Shown here: positions 51,387-58,808 of the stretch, piece after piece
Position numbering within the stretch: position 1 is the stretch's first letter
How the letters are laid out: every line of letters starts with the position of its first letter
NCBI GenBank assembly: GCA_900466945.1
Contig: UBNV01000010.1
Location: forward strand, 372,001 to 436,000
Direction: 5' to 3'
Source of the DNA: Hyphomicrobiales bacterium
GTDB taxonomy: Bacteria > Pseudomonadota > Alphaproteobacteria > Rhizobiales > Rhizobiaceae
DNA length: 64,000 nt
Notes under the pieces: generated by a model
Seen by the model: the letters and a program-made list of their open reading frames with translations, nothing else
Databases searched by the model: none
Told to the model about the DNA's origin: nothing
Program-made: the position numbers and the translations under genes

Positions 51387-52088
51387 TTGTCCGCATCCCG
51401 TCCCCTCTTCACCATTCCCGCGGCCCCTCTCGTTCCGATCCTGGGGCTGGATGAAGGTTTTCCGATCCACCGCATCTTCTGTGTGGGGCGCAATTACGCT
51501 GCGCATGCCGCAGAGCTCGGCAATACCGTCGACCGCGTCGCACCCTTCTATTTCACCAAGCCACCGACCGGGCTCGTACTGGACGGCGGTGCAATCGCTT
51601 ATCCGCCTGGCACGGAGGATTATCACCACGAGATCGAGCTGGTGATCGCGATCGGCGCGCCTGCCTTCAAGGTCTCGGCCGATGACGCGATGAAAGCGGT
51701 TTTCGGCTATGCCGTCGGGCTCGACATGACGCGGCGCGATCTGCAGAACGCGATGAAAGAGAAGCAACGTCCTTGGGATATCGCCAAGGCCTTCGAGGAC
51801 TCGGCGGTGATCGGCGCGATCACGCCGGCTTCGGCATTCGAACCCGCCGCGCAACGGATATCGCTTCTCGTCAATGACGATCTGCGCCAGGAGGGACATC
51901 TCTCCGACATGATCTGGTCCGTGCCTGAAATCGTCAGTCATCTCTCGCGCTATTATCATCTGACGCCGGGTGACCTGATCTTTACCGGCACGCCGGCGGG
52001 TGTCGGCGCACTTCGGCCGGGTGATCGGCTCGCCGGCGCCGTCGAGGGGCTCCAGCCGATCACGGTCACCATCGGTCCGGCGGCCTGA
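51387..52088 (+). CDS. Fumarylacetoacetate hydrolase (FAH) family protein
   Basis: The start is uncertain. The most reasonable is TTG at 51387 (LSASRPLFTIPAAP, 233 residues), since the upstream part is not family-like; GTGAG is a weak site. The protein has all core motifs: IFCVGRNYAAHAAELGN, FTKPPTGLV, the metal-binding E-x-E in YHHEIELVIAIG, GYAVGLDMTRRDLQ and FTGTPAGVGALRPGD. Members hydrolyse carbon-carbon bonds in 3,5-dioxo acids, or are decarboxylases or acylpyruvases; the close similarity to the YcgM/FAHD1 type suggests acylpyruvate or oxaloacetate. The YkgJ-type gene starts 1 base after its stop. Confidence 0.88.
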   Translation: MSASRPLFTIPAAPLVPILGLDEGFPIHRIFCVGRNYAAHAAELGNTVDRVAPFYFTKPPTGLVLDGGAIAYPPGTEDYHHEIELVIAIGAPAFKVSADDAMKAVFGYAVGLDMTRRDLQNAMKEKQRPWDIAKAFEDSAVIGAITPASAFEPAAQRISLLVNDDLRQEGHLSDMIWSVPEIVSHLSRYYHLTPGDLIFTGTPAGVGALRPGDRLAGAVEGLQPITVTIGPAA

Positions 52089-52089
52089 G

Positions 52090-52515
52090 GTGGATCTCGA
52101 AGGGGAAGGGCAGAGCCCGGCGCTGGTGCCGGGCCGCGACTGCGGCAGCTGTTCGCTCTGCTGCATCCTTCCCGATATCGCGGAATTCGACAAACCGGCG
52201 AACGAGCCGTGCCGCCACTGTCTGCCCGGCGGCGGCTGCGACGCTTATGATGTCAGGCCTTCGACATGCCGCGACTTCTACTGTCTTTGGCGCACCGATC
52301 CGACGCTCGGGGACGAATGGGAGCCTAGGCTGAGCCGGATGATGATGTATGGTCAGGGGCCGCAATTGACGGTGCTGGTCGAGCCGGAGGCGGCGGTGAT
52401 CTGGCGAGAGGTGCCGTATCTCCGGGAGATTGAGGCGCGGGCGCGGGCGCTGAAGCCAATGGGCGGCTATGTGGTGGTTTATGTGGGGGAAGATGTTTCG
52501 GTGGTGAAGGGGTAA
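52090..52515 (+). CDS. YkgJ-like Cys-cluster protein
   Basis: A GTG start at 52090, one base after the FAH gene stop, gives 141 residues; the longer frame from 52000 overlaps that gene. The N-terminal half is Cys-rich: CGSCSLCC, then CRHC and a GGGCDAYDVRPSTCRDFYCLW block, eight Cys in about 55 residues. This matches the YkgJ-type zinc- or iron-sulfur-binding cluster family, whose function is not known. Translation is probably coupled to the FAH gene. The C-terminal region has no recognised motif. Confidence 0.75.
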   Translation: MDLEGEGQSPALVPGRDCGSCSLCCILPDIAEFDKPANEPCRHCLPGGGCDAYDVRPSTCRDFYCLWRTDPTLGDEWEPRLSRMMMYGQGPQLTVLVEPEAAVIWREVPYLREIEARARALKPMGGYVVVYVGEDVSVVKG

Positions 52516-52556
52516 GTTGCGGTGATTCGCGCGTCAACGACATCGCCAAGTTCAGA

Positions 52557-52590
52557 ATCAAAAAGGGCTCGCCGTTTCCGGCAAGCCCTT
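52557..52590 (-). terminator. Terminator of tRNA-Val
   Basis: Stem AAGGGCT/AGCCCTT with inner GCCG/CGGC pairs at 52563-52590. On the minus strand it is followed by a short T-run, 14 bases past the tRNA 3' end. Confidence 0.8.
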
Positions 52591-52603
52591 GAAAGAATTC
52601 GAA

Positions 52604-52678
<75 letters not shown>

Positions 52679-52773
52679 ATCCGATGAGCGGCTTAAGACC
52701 ACAAAACCTGTTCGCCCGTCAATAGGCATTTTGCAGTTTTGTGAAGAGATTTTTTCAACCCCTTCGGCAGGCC

Positions 52774-53136
52774 TTACGCAGCAAGGAGTTTGTTCACTTC
52801 GTCGACGAGATCGCGCAGGTGGAAAGGCTTGGACAAGACCTTTGCATCTTTCGGCGCCTTCGAATCGGCGTTCAGGGCAACGGCTGCAAAGCCGGTGATG
52901 AACATGACCTTCAGGTCCGGGTCGAGTTCGGTGGCGCGGCGCGCCAGTTCGATGCCGTCCATTTCCGGCATCACGATGTCGGTCAACAGAAGGGAGAAGG
53001 GCTCTTCCCGCAGGCGGTCATAGGCTGATGCGCCGTTGTCGAAGGAGGAAACTTTGTACCCCGCCTTTTCCAGCGCCTTCACCAGGAACCGGCGCATGTC
53101 GTTGTCATCTTCGGCGAGAAGGATTTTCTGAGTCAT
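52774..53136 (-). CDS. cpdR: Single-domain response regulator CpdR
   Basis: The 120-residue receiver has the acidic pocket ILLAEDDNDMRRF, the phosphoacceptor Asp in LLLTDIVMPEMDG, the Thr in MFITGFA, and the Lys in LSKPFHLRDLV. The sequence MRRFLVKALEKAGY...DNGASAYDRLREEPF closely matches CpdR of Caulobacter and CpdR1 of S. meliloti. There unphosphorylated CpdR delivers substrates to ClpXP and helps control CtrA turnover and cell-cycle progress. The gene is alone on its strand, divergent from N-formylglutamate amidohydrolase, as in other rhizobia. Confidence 0.94.
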   Translation of the reverse strand: MTQKILLAEDDNDMRRFLVKALEKAGYKVSSFDNGASAYDRLREEPFSLLLTDIVMPEMDGIELARRATELDPDLKVMFITGFAAVALNADSKAPKDAKVLSKPFHLRDLVDEVNKLLAA

Positions 53137-53333
53137 TTGGGATCGCTGTACTCGATTGCATTGGGAAGCTTGCAGCCGCTCACTTTAGGTCTGGCTCAGT
53201 AAAGAACCGGTGAACAACGAAAAAGTGAGCCTGCTCTGCCATTTCCGGCAGTATGGACTTTGCGACAGGTGACTGGCAACATGGCGAACACAACAAGTTT
53301 GTGACTTGGTAAAGAATAGGGCCGGGGAAGCGG

Positions 53334-54209
53334 ATGACCAACGAAATCGAGCTGTTCGAGGTTCGAGAGCCCGCGATCCAGACCATTCCCTTCGTCTACA
53401 ATTCCCCGCATAGCGGTCGCCGCTACCCGCCGTCCTTCCTGGATGAGTCGCGACTCGACGATGTATCTATCCGCAGATCCGAAGACCATTTCGTCGACGA
53501 GCTCTTCTCGGCTGCACCCGGTTTCGGCGCGCCGCTGCTGGTTGCGCATTTCCCGCGCGCCTATGTCGATGTCAACAGAGAGCCGTACGAGCTCGATCCC
53601 CGGATGTTTTCCGATCCGCTGCCGCCCTTTGCCAACAGCAATTCGGCGCGGGTCGCCGGTGGTCTCGGCACCATTCCGCGCATCGTCGCTGAAAACATGG
53701 AGATCTATCAGCGGCGCATGCCGCTTTCGGTCGCCATGGAGCGGATCGAAAGCTGTTACAAGCCGTATCACGCCTGCCTGCGCAGACTGATCGCCCGGAC
53801 GCACGCGATGTTCGGCTTCGGCGTGTTGATCGACTGCCACTCCATGCCCGGCAATATAAGGGTCGCGGGCAGCGGCTTGAAGCCCGATTTCATCGTCGGA
53901 GACCGCTATGGTACCAGCGCGTCGGCCGATCTCAGCCAGGCGGCGCTGCAGTTCCTGGAGGAGCTCGGCTATACGGCCGTGCGCAACAAGCCCTATGCCG
54001 GTGGTTTCATCACAGAGCATTACGGTCGCCCGGCGCGTGGGCTGCATGCGCTGCAGATCGAGGTCAATCGCTCGATCTATATCGACGAGGCGACGCTGGA
54101 GAAGCGTGACGACTTCGACGCTCTTGCCGGCTCAATTGCCGTCTTCATGCAGCAGATGGCAGAATTCGTCTCGGATTACGCAATCGACCAGGCACTTGCA
54201 GCCGAGTAG
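53334..54209 (+). CDS. N-formylglutamate amidohydrolase
   Basis: The 291-residue protein has the family blocks FVYNSPHSGRRYP near the N-terminus, HFPRAYVDVNREPYELDP, a GFGVLIDCHSMPG block with candidate metal ligands, and the C-terminal YGRPARGLHALQIEVNRSIY. It releases formate from N-formyl-L-glutamate, the last step of one histidine degradation route. No hut genes are nearby, so another N-formyl amino acid substrate is possible. It has GGGGAAGCGG before its ATG and is divergent from cpdR. Confidence 0.93.
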   Translation: MTNEIELFEVREPAIQTIPFVYNSPHSGRRYPPSFLDESRLDDVSIRRSEDHFVDELFSAAPGFGAPLLVAHFPRAYVDVNREPYELDPRMFSDPLPPFANSNSARVAGGLGTIPRIVAENMEIYQRRMPLSVAMERIESCYKPYHACLRRLIARTHAMFGFGVLIDCHSMPGNIRVAGSGLKPDFIVGDRYGTSASADLSQAALQFLEELGYTAVRNKPYAGGFITEHYGRPARGLHALQIEVNRSIYIDEATLEKRDDFDALAGSIAVFMQQMAEFVSDYAIDQALAAE

Positions 54210-54213
54210 GTCT

Positions 54214-54237
54214 TCCAACTCCAACTCCAACTCCAAG
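54214..54237 (+). repeat. Four-copy hexanucleotide repeat (TCCAAC)
   Basis: TCCAAC occurs three times in tandem, followed by TCCAAG, starting 5 bases after the N-formylglutamate amidohydrolase stop codon. It is non-coding on the plus strand and may vary in copy number. Confidence 0.8.
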
Positions 54238-54272
54238 GCCCTCCCTGAAGCCCCTCGCATTGCGTCGGGCAA

Positions 54273-54350
54273 AAAAAACCGCGCTCGTGGCGCGGCTAAG
54301 TCTAGGGAGGAAACACCCAAGGAGGGTATTTACAGTCAGAAGACTGTAAG
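54273..54350 (-). ncRNA. Anti-Shine-Dalgarno sRNA, SuhB/MmgR (alpha-r8)-like
   Basis: On the minus strand a short transcript of about 78 bases is bounded by a good promoter and a good terminator. It folds into three hairpins: TTACAGTC-TTCT-GACTGTAA, ACCC-TCCTT-GGGT, and the terminator CCGCGC-CACGA-GCGCGG followed by eight T. Between hairpins two and three lies a single-stranded GTTTCCTCCCTAG, complementary to ribosome-binding sites. The second loop also carries CTCC. Size, three-hairpin layout, the pyrimidine motif and a neighbour of the inositol-phosphatase family (hisN) fit the SuhB/MmgR sRNA of rhizobia. NfeR1 (alpha-r14) is an alternative with a similar motif. It likely base-pairs with mRNA leaders and represses translation. 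Confidence 0.75.
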
Positions 54351-54356
54351 TGAGAC

Positions 54357-54385
54357 GTTAGATGTTGCGGCGCACCATTGTCAAG
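54357..54385 (-). promoter_or_regulatory. Promoter of the sRNA
   Basis: On the minus strand CTTGAC (54385-54380) and TCTAAC (54362-54357) are separated by exactly 17 bases. This matches the rhizobial sigma70 pattern CTTGAC-N17-CTATAT well at -35 and moderately at -10. Confidence 0.75.
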
Positions 54386-54545
54386 TCGGAATTTGGTGCT
54401 TTTTTGAGCAAGGCCAAAATTTACGCAATTTCGCTCTTGGCGGTTGCGTGAAGGGCCCGCTGGCAGCGATGCGTCGCGTTCAGATGTTTTCTTTCCTCGG
54501 AACTGGCTTTAAGACGTGATCTCCCTCCAGACGACGGACTTTCCC

Positions 54546-55322
54546 ATGCGCCCTGACCGAGATTTCTTCTTCCGCCTTGCCGACGCTGCCAGGGCCGAGA
54601 CCCTTCCGCGCTTCCGCTCGGGCCTTTCCGTCGTCAACAAGGAGAAGGCCGGTTTCGATCCGGTCACCGAGGGTGACCAGGCCGCCGAGATCGCCATCCG
54701 TCAACTGATCGAGGCCGAGTTCCCGACCCATGGCATTCTCGGCGAGGAACACGAGAACATTCGCATGGATAGCGACCAACTCTGGGTGATCGACCCCATC
54801 GACGGCACACGCGCCTTCATCTCCGGCGTGCCGGTTTGGGGCACGCTGATCGGCTTCCAGGAGCATGGCAAGTCGGTCATGGGCCTGATGGAGCAGCCGT
54901 TCACCGGCGAGCGCTACTATGCCGATGGCGAGCGCTCCTGGTATTTCGGTCCGGACGGTGAGCGCCAGAACCAGGTGCGCGATTGCGGCAGCCTCAAAAA
55001 CGCGATCCTTTTCACCACCTCGCCGCATCTGTTCAAGGATTGGGAAGTCGAGCGTTTCCAGGCCGTGCAGGACAAGGTCAAGCTCTTCCGCTACGGCGTT
55101 GACTGCTACGCCTATTGCCTGCTTGCTGCCGGCCATGTCGATCTCGTCATCGAGACGGTTCTGAAGCCCTATGACGTCGGTGCGCTGATCCCGATCATCG
55201 AACAGGCGGGTGGGATCATCACCACCTGGGACGGCGGACGTCCGGAAGCCGGTGGTTCTATCATCGCTGCCGGCTCAAAGGCTGTGCATGCTGAGGCAAT
55301 GGAGATGTTGAAGCGCCGCTGA
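54546..55322 (+). CDS. hisN: Histidinol-phosphatase, inositol monophosphatase family
   Basis: The start chosen is ATG at 54546 (MRPDRDFFFRLADAARAETL, 258 residues), since homologues begin there; a GTG at 54516 is an alternative. The IMPase metal-binding motifs are present: EGDQAAE, GILGEEHE, WVIDPIDGTRAFISG and the late VIETVLKPYDVGALIPIIEQAGG. The variant FxxDGT loop and the whole sequence resemble the HisN group of alphaproteobacteria, which dephosphorylates histidinol phosphate. A general inositol-phosphatase role is a possible alternative. A hairpin (55312-55329) spans its stop codon and the short convergent gap to the hydrolase. Confidence 0.85.
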   Translation: MRPDRDFFFRLADAARAETLPRFRSGLSVVNKEKAGFDPVTEGDQAAEIAIRQLIEAEFPTHGILGEEHENIRMDSDQLWVIDPIDGTRAFISGVPVWGTLIGFQEHGKSVMGLMEQPFTGERYYADGERSWYFGPDGERQNQVRDCGSLKNAILFTTSPHLFKDWEVERFQAVQDKVKLFRYGVDCYAYCLLAAGHVDLVIETVLKPYDVGALIPIIEQAGGIITTWDGGRPEAGGSIIAAGSKAVHAEAMEMLKRR

Positions 55323-55330
55323 CGGCGCTC

Positions 55331-56320
55331 TCAGGCTTCGAGTGCCGAATCGGTCAGTTCGCCGACCGGGTCAGCCTCGTCAGGCTCGCCGCCGGGGATG
55401 AAGGCGAAGATGGCTGCCAGCGCCTGTTTGCGATAACGGTCCTGCTCCTGCAGGATCTCGTGGCGGGCACCGGGTACTGGTACGAGTTGTCCGGCGCGGA
55501 AATATTGCGCCAGCGATTCCTGAAAATGGAAGGGTACGATCGGGTCATTGCCGGGTGCGATGATGACCGTCGGCACCGTGATCGAGGCGAGATGGCCGGG
55601 GCGTCTGATGTGCTCGATCGCCTTCTGGCTCTCGTAGAGCCAACGCGCCGTCGGTGGGCCGAGCGCCAGTTCCGGGTGGTCGAGGATCAGGCGTTGATTG
55701 CGCGCAAAGCGCAGGCCGTCCGTCGTCAGCGGGTTGCCCTCGAAGGGCTTCAGCGGTTCGTCCTTGTTCAGCGTGATCTTGCCGAAGCCGGTAAAGGAGG
55801 CGAGCGTCGCCAACCGCCGGATGTTTTCCGGCGAGGTCTTCTGGCCGCCGAGGCCGACGAAGGGGGCGGTCAGCACCATGCGTTCGATGCGGTTGGAAAG
55901 CCGGGGCGCTGCCTTCAGCGCGATCAGGCCGCCGGTCGAATGGGCGAGCATGAAGAAGGGCAGGCGCGTGTCCGGCAGGACAATCTGCTCGAGGAAGATC
56001 TCAAGATCACGAATGTAGTGATCGAAACGGCCGACATGGCCCTTTCGCGGATCCTTCAGCAGCCGCTCGGAGCCGCCCTGGCCGCGGAAATCATAAGTCG
56101 CGACCCAGAAGCCTCGCTCGGTGAGATCGCGGATCGTCTCGAAATACTTTTCGATCGCCTCGTTGCGCCCATGGAGAAGGACGATCGTGCCCTTGGTCTT
56201 CGGGGCTGAGGACCGGAAGACGGCATAGCGGAGCCGGACTCCACGATATCCCTCGAAGAAGCCGACCAGTGGCGTGCCGGGAATGGGGTTGCCGGGGGCG
56301 GCGTGAAGAATGGCATCCAT
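55331..56320 (-). CDS. Alpha/beta hydrolase, lysophospholipase/monoacylglycerol lipase-like
   Basis: The start chosen is ATG at 56318-56320 (MDAILHAAPGNPIPG, 329 residues). A longer frame to 56410 is rejected because its beginning is the T-run of a terminator. The Hydrolase_4 fold shows IVLLHGRNEAIEKYFET (oxyanion loop), ATYDFRGQGGSERL, the nucleophile elbow LAHSTGGLIAL, the Asp in IIAPGNDPIVPF and the His in PGARHEILQE. It is similar to PldB lysophospholipases. No signal peptide is present, so the site of action is the cytoplasm or inner face. An orphan terminator lies in its upstream region. Confidence 0.88.
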   Translation of the reverse strand: MDAILHAAPGNPIPGTPLVGFFEGYRGVRLRYAVFRSSAPKTKGTIVLLHGRNEAIEKYFETIRDLTERGFWVATYDFRGQGGSERLLKDPRKGHVGRFDHYIRDLEIFLEQIVLPDTRLPFFMLAHSTGGLIALKAAPRLSNRIERMVLTAPFVGLGGQKTSPENIRRLATLASFTGFGKITLNKDEPLKPFEGNPLTTDGLRFARNQRLILDHPELALGPPTARWLYESQKAIEHIRRPGHLASITVPTVIIAPGNDPIVPFHFQESLAQYFRAGQLVPVPGARHEILQEQDRYRKQALAAIFAFIPGGEPDEADPVGELTDSALEA

Positions 56321-56388
56321 GCCTGCAACTGCCTGTCGGTTGAAGCGCTTCTCGTCTTTCCGGGATAGGCCGTGGGATCGGCCGAAGT

Positions 56389-56433
56389 CAAAGAAAAAAG
56401 CCGGAACCACATACGGAGATATGCGGTTCCGGC
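56389..56433 (-). terminator. Orphan minus-strand terminator upstream of the hydrolase
   Basis: On the minus strand a 14-base stem GCCGGAACCGCATA/TATGTGGTTCCGGC, with one G-U pair and a 6-base loop TCTCCG, is followed by TTTTTTCTTT. No minus-strand gene precedes it. It may end a short RNA started from TTGTCT-N17-GATATC (56487-56459), or act as an attenuator for the hydrolase at 56320. Confidence 0.75.
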
Positions 56434-56458
56434 GAAGTCCGGCCGAAGTGGAAGGGAC

Positions 56459-56487
56459 GATATCTCCGGCCCGGTCGGTCGAGACAA
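56459..56487 (-). promoter_or_regulatory. Possible promoter of a short minus-strand RNA
   Basis: TTGTCT (-35) and GATATC (-10) on the minus strand with a 17-base spacer. The start would be near 56452, about 60 bases before the orphan terminator's end. Weak by itself. Confidence 0.35.
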
Positions 56488-56583
56488 CCGATGGTGAGAA
56501 GCTAGCGAAGGCCTGTTGAATGTGTCTTGAACCAGGTGTTCACCGACAGTTCATCCGGTGGTTCCATCGACGGAACGGGCGAT

Positions 56584-56612
56584 CTTGAATTCCGGAAAAG
56601 CACTTCCCACAT
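56584..56612 (+). promoter_or_regulatory. Heat-shock sigma32 (RpoH)-type promoter
   Basis: CTTGAA (56584-56589) and CCCACAT (56606-56612) with 16 bases between them resemble the RpoH consensus CTTGAAA-N(11-16)-CCCCATNT. The start near 56620 leaves a leader of about 100 bases before the Hsp20 gene. Confidence 0.6.
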
Positions 56613-56640
56613 CGGTGTTGCGGACGCCAAACGGGTCTGC

Positions 56641-56718
56641 GAACCGCCGCCAGCATCGCCCCAATCGGGATGCCAGCGGCTTGAAAAAAAACGCCAACGT
56701 CGCTTCAAGGAGGACATC
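56641..56718 (+). promoter_or_regulatory. ROSE-like RNA thermometer in the Hsp20 leader
   Basis: The first hairpin (56646-56680) pairs GCCGC with GCGGC and CATC-CCC with GGGATG. In the second, CTTGAA (56680-56685) is exactly complementary to TTCAAG (56704-56709), which overlaps the Shine-Dalgarno AAGGAGGA (56707-56714). The conserved U(U/C)GCU of ROSE elements is present as TCGCT (56700-56704), immediately before it. The ribosome site would be masked at low temperature and exposed on heating. ROSE elements precede most rhizobial Hsp20 genes. Confidence 0.7.
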
Positions 56719-57189
56719 ATGCGTCACGTCGATTTTTCCCCGCTCTACCGTTCCACTGTCGGTTTCGACCGCCTGTTCACCATGCTGGACAGCCTTGGTC
56801 AGCCGGAACAGGCCCAGAGCTATCCGCCCTACAATATCGAACGCACCGGGGAGAACCTCTACCGGATCACCATGGCCGTTGCCGGTTTCGACGAAAGCGA
56901 GCTTTCGATCGAGGCACACGCGCATGTGCTGACCGTCAAGGGGGAGAAGGCCGAGGACGAGAAAGTCGAGCAGAGCGAATTCCTCTATCGCGGCATTGCC
57001 AAGCGCGCCTTTGAGCGCCGCTTCCAGCTTGCCGACCATGTGGAAGTCACCGCCGCTTCGCTGAAGAACGGATTGCTGCACATCGATCTCCTGCGCAACA
57101 TTCCGGAAGCCATGAAGCCGCGCCGGATCTCGATTGCCGCCGAGCCCCTGGGCGCGGCACCGAAGGCCATCGAAGCGCATGTGAACTGA
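56719..57189 (+). CDS. Small heat-shock protein, Hsp20 family (IbpA-like)
   Basis: The start is ATG at 56719 (MRHVDFSPLYRSTVGFDRLF, 156 residues) with AAGGAGGA 5 bases upstream; the longer frame is untranslated leader. The alpha-crystallin domain (about 38-130) has YPPYNIERTGENLYRITMAVAG and ends with the family signature LKNGLLHIDLLRNIPE. It is an IbpA/HspA class A protein that binds unfolded polypeptides during heat stress. The RpoH-like promoter and ROSE-like leader explain expected heat regulation at two levels. A terminator follows. Confidence 0.95.
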   Translation: MRHVDFSPLYRSTVGFDRLFTMLDSLGQPEQAQSYPPYNIERTGENLYRITMAVAGFDESELSIEAHAHVLTVKGEKAEDEKVEQSEFLYRGIAKRAFERRFQLADHVEVTAASLKNGLLHIDLLRNIPEAMKPRRISIAAEPLGAAPKAIEAHVN

Positions 57190-57220
57190 TCACAGGCGCG
57201 GGCGCCAAGCTCCCCGTCAG

Positions 57221-57248
57221 GCGGTCGGCGAAAGCCGGCCGCTTTTTT
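57221..57248 (+). terminator. Terminator after the Hsp20 gene
   Basis: A 9-base stem GCGGTCGGC/GCCGGCCGC with one G-U pair and a GAAA tetraloop is followed by TTTTTT. Confidence 0.9.
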
Positions 57249-57300
57249 GTTGTTCTCTCGTTCGGCGTGTCCAACTGGTACAGAGTAGTTTGTCGAGCGA

Positions 57301-57346
57301 GATCCTTCCCGCACCCTTCACCTTTATATAGGTGAGCGGGAAGATC
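57301..57346. repeat. Long interrupted hairpin in the gap 57249-57516
   Basis: CTTCCCGC (57305-57312) pairs with GCGGGAAG (57336-57343), and TCACCT (57318-57323) with AGGTGA (57330-57335), around a TTATAT loop. No U-tract follows. The rest of the gap 57249-57516 shows no gene. Confidence 0.5.
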
Positions 57347-57516
57347 CAGAGCAGGCGCTGGTCGAGGATGACGCTGTCGAGGCGTGTGTCTGGGGAAGGG
57401 TCTGCGGGGTCCAGCCCTCAGAAAGGCTGAACCTACACATCATGTCGAAGCGCTCACTTTGGAAATCAGGTTTTTTGCAGCAGACGTGCACGTTTCGACT
57501 GTAAGAAGCGGTTCCC

Positions 57517-58563
57517 TCAAACGACTTCTATGAATTGATCGACTTCATCTTGCGTCGTCGCGAAGCTCGTTACCAGACGGACCAGTGTTTCATTCTCGGC
57601 AGGCAAGGGGAGCCAGCCCTGCGGCGGCTGCCAGTCGTAGAATTTTGCGCCTTTGTCCCTTGCTCGCTCGGCTGCCGATTTTTCGATCACGGCGAAGACT
57701 TCGTTGGCCGAAGTATCCCAGGCGAGGCGTGCAGTATTCTTGGCTGAAAGCCCGGCGCGGAGGCGATCCGCCATTGCGTTCGAGTGGCTGGCAAGTTCGA
57801 GCCAGAGACTGTCGTCGAGATAGGCTTCGAGCTGCGCGGAGATGAAGCGGCTCTTGGAGAAGAGCTGGGCCGAGCGCTTGCGAATAAAGGGCATGTCGGC
57901 TGCCATGTCCGGATTGAAGAAGACGATCGCTTCGGCGCACCAGCAGCCATTCTTCGTGCCGCCGAAGGACAGGATGTCGACCCCGCGCTTCCAGGTCATT
58001 TCGGCTGGCGTCACGCCCAACGATACGAGCGCATTGGCGAAGCGTGCGCCGTCCATGTGGAGCGGCAGGCTGCGTGACTTGGCGACGGCTGCAATCGCGT
58101 CCAGTTCTGCGAGGGAATAGACGGTGCCGACTTCGGTCGCCTGGGTCACGGTCACTGCCATGGCACGGCCGTGATGCGGGGAGACGGGTTCGAAGCGGGC
58201 GATGGCGGCGTCCAGCGCGCGTGGGTCGATCCTGCCTTCCGCGCCTTCGACGGGGAAGAGCCGGGTTGCCCCTGTCAGGAATTCCGGTGCGCCGCCCTCG
58301 TCCGCGTTGACGTGGGCATCGGCGTGACAGAAACTGACCCCGCCGGCCTTGGCGAGACTTGCGAGTGCCAGTGAGTTGGCAGCCGTGCCGGTGGCGACGA
58401 AGAAGACAGCGACGTCGCGTTCAAAAATGGTGCTGAACCGGTCTTCCACGGCCTTGTCCAGATCGCTCGTGCCATAGGCGGAGGCGAAGCCGGCAGCATG
58501 GCGGGTGAGGTTCTCGGCGATCCTGGGGTGGGCGCCGGACCAGTTGTCTGAAGCGAAGTGCAT
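57517..58563 (-). CDS. ltaE: Low-specificity L-threonine aldolase
   Basis: The start is ATG at 58561-58563 (MHFASDNWSGAHPRIAENL, 348 residues) with AGGAAAG upstream. The frame is open to 58776, but the additional part is not family-like. The PLP-enzyme fold type I shows FVATGTAANSLALASLA, HMDGARFANALVSLGV (Asp and His near the cofactor) and LSFGGTKNGCWCAEA with the PLP-binding Lys. It cleaves L-threonine and L-allo-threonine to glycine and acetaldehyde. It is single and divergent from gltB, with a 416-base gap (58564-58979) that contains a strong palindrome. Confidence 0.92.
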   Translation of the reverse strand: MHFASDNWSGAHPRIAENLTRHAAGFASAYGTSDLDKAVEDRFSTIFERDVAVFFVATGTAANSLALASLAKAGGVSFCHADAHVNADEGGAPEFLTGATRLFPVEGAEGRIDPRALDAAIARFEPVSPHHGRAMAVTVTQATEVGTVYSLAELDAIAAVAKSRSLPLHMDGARFANALVSLGVTPAEMTWKRGVDILSFGGTKNGCWCAEAIVFFNPDMAADMPFIRKRSAQLFSKSRFISAQLEAYLDDSLWLELASHSNAMADRLRAGLSAKNTARLAWDTSANEVFAVIEKSAAERARDKGAKFYDWQPPQGWLPLPAENETLVRLVTSFATTQDEVDQFIEVV

Positions 58564-58808
58564 GGGGCATCTTTCCTGAGGCGAAGGTGGGTTTACGGAC
58601 TTTAGCCACTTCCGCCTCGCTATCAATCCGGCCCGGTGGACAAGACGCACGCGGAAATCAAGTCCGCAAGAAGCCGAAAGAATGATGCAGGCATCCGTAA
58701 TAAAATTTCGCGCCGGTGGGGGTCGTCGTAATTTCGCGTCCTTTGCCTGGTTAATTTTCCTGGGCGCGTCTTGCATGAGCGTTTACTTTCTGTCATAGGA
58801 AAAGCAGA

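Noticed and set aside
53137..53333. CtrA or other cell-cycle box between cpdR and the formylglutamate hydrolase
   Set aside because: No TTAA-N7-TTAA match in this gap on either strand; only a short CTGCC/GGCAG hairpin is present.
56321..56410. Upstream start MVPAFFFDFGR for the hydrolase
   Set aside because: It would be encoded by the T-run and loop of the minus-strand terminator; the ATG at 56320 is consistent with the family.
58720..58740. ATTTCGCG direct repeats before gltB
   Set aside because: Only two 8-base copies without regular spacing; not more than expected by chance.
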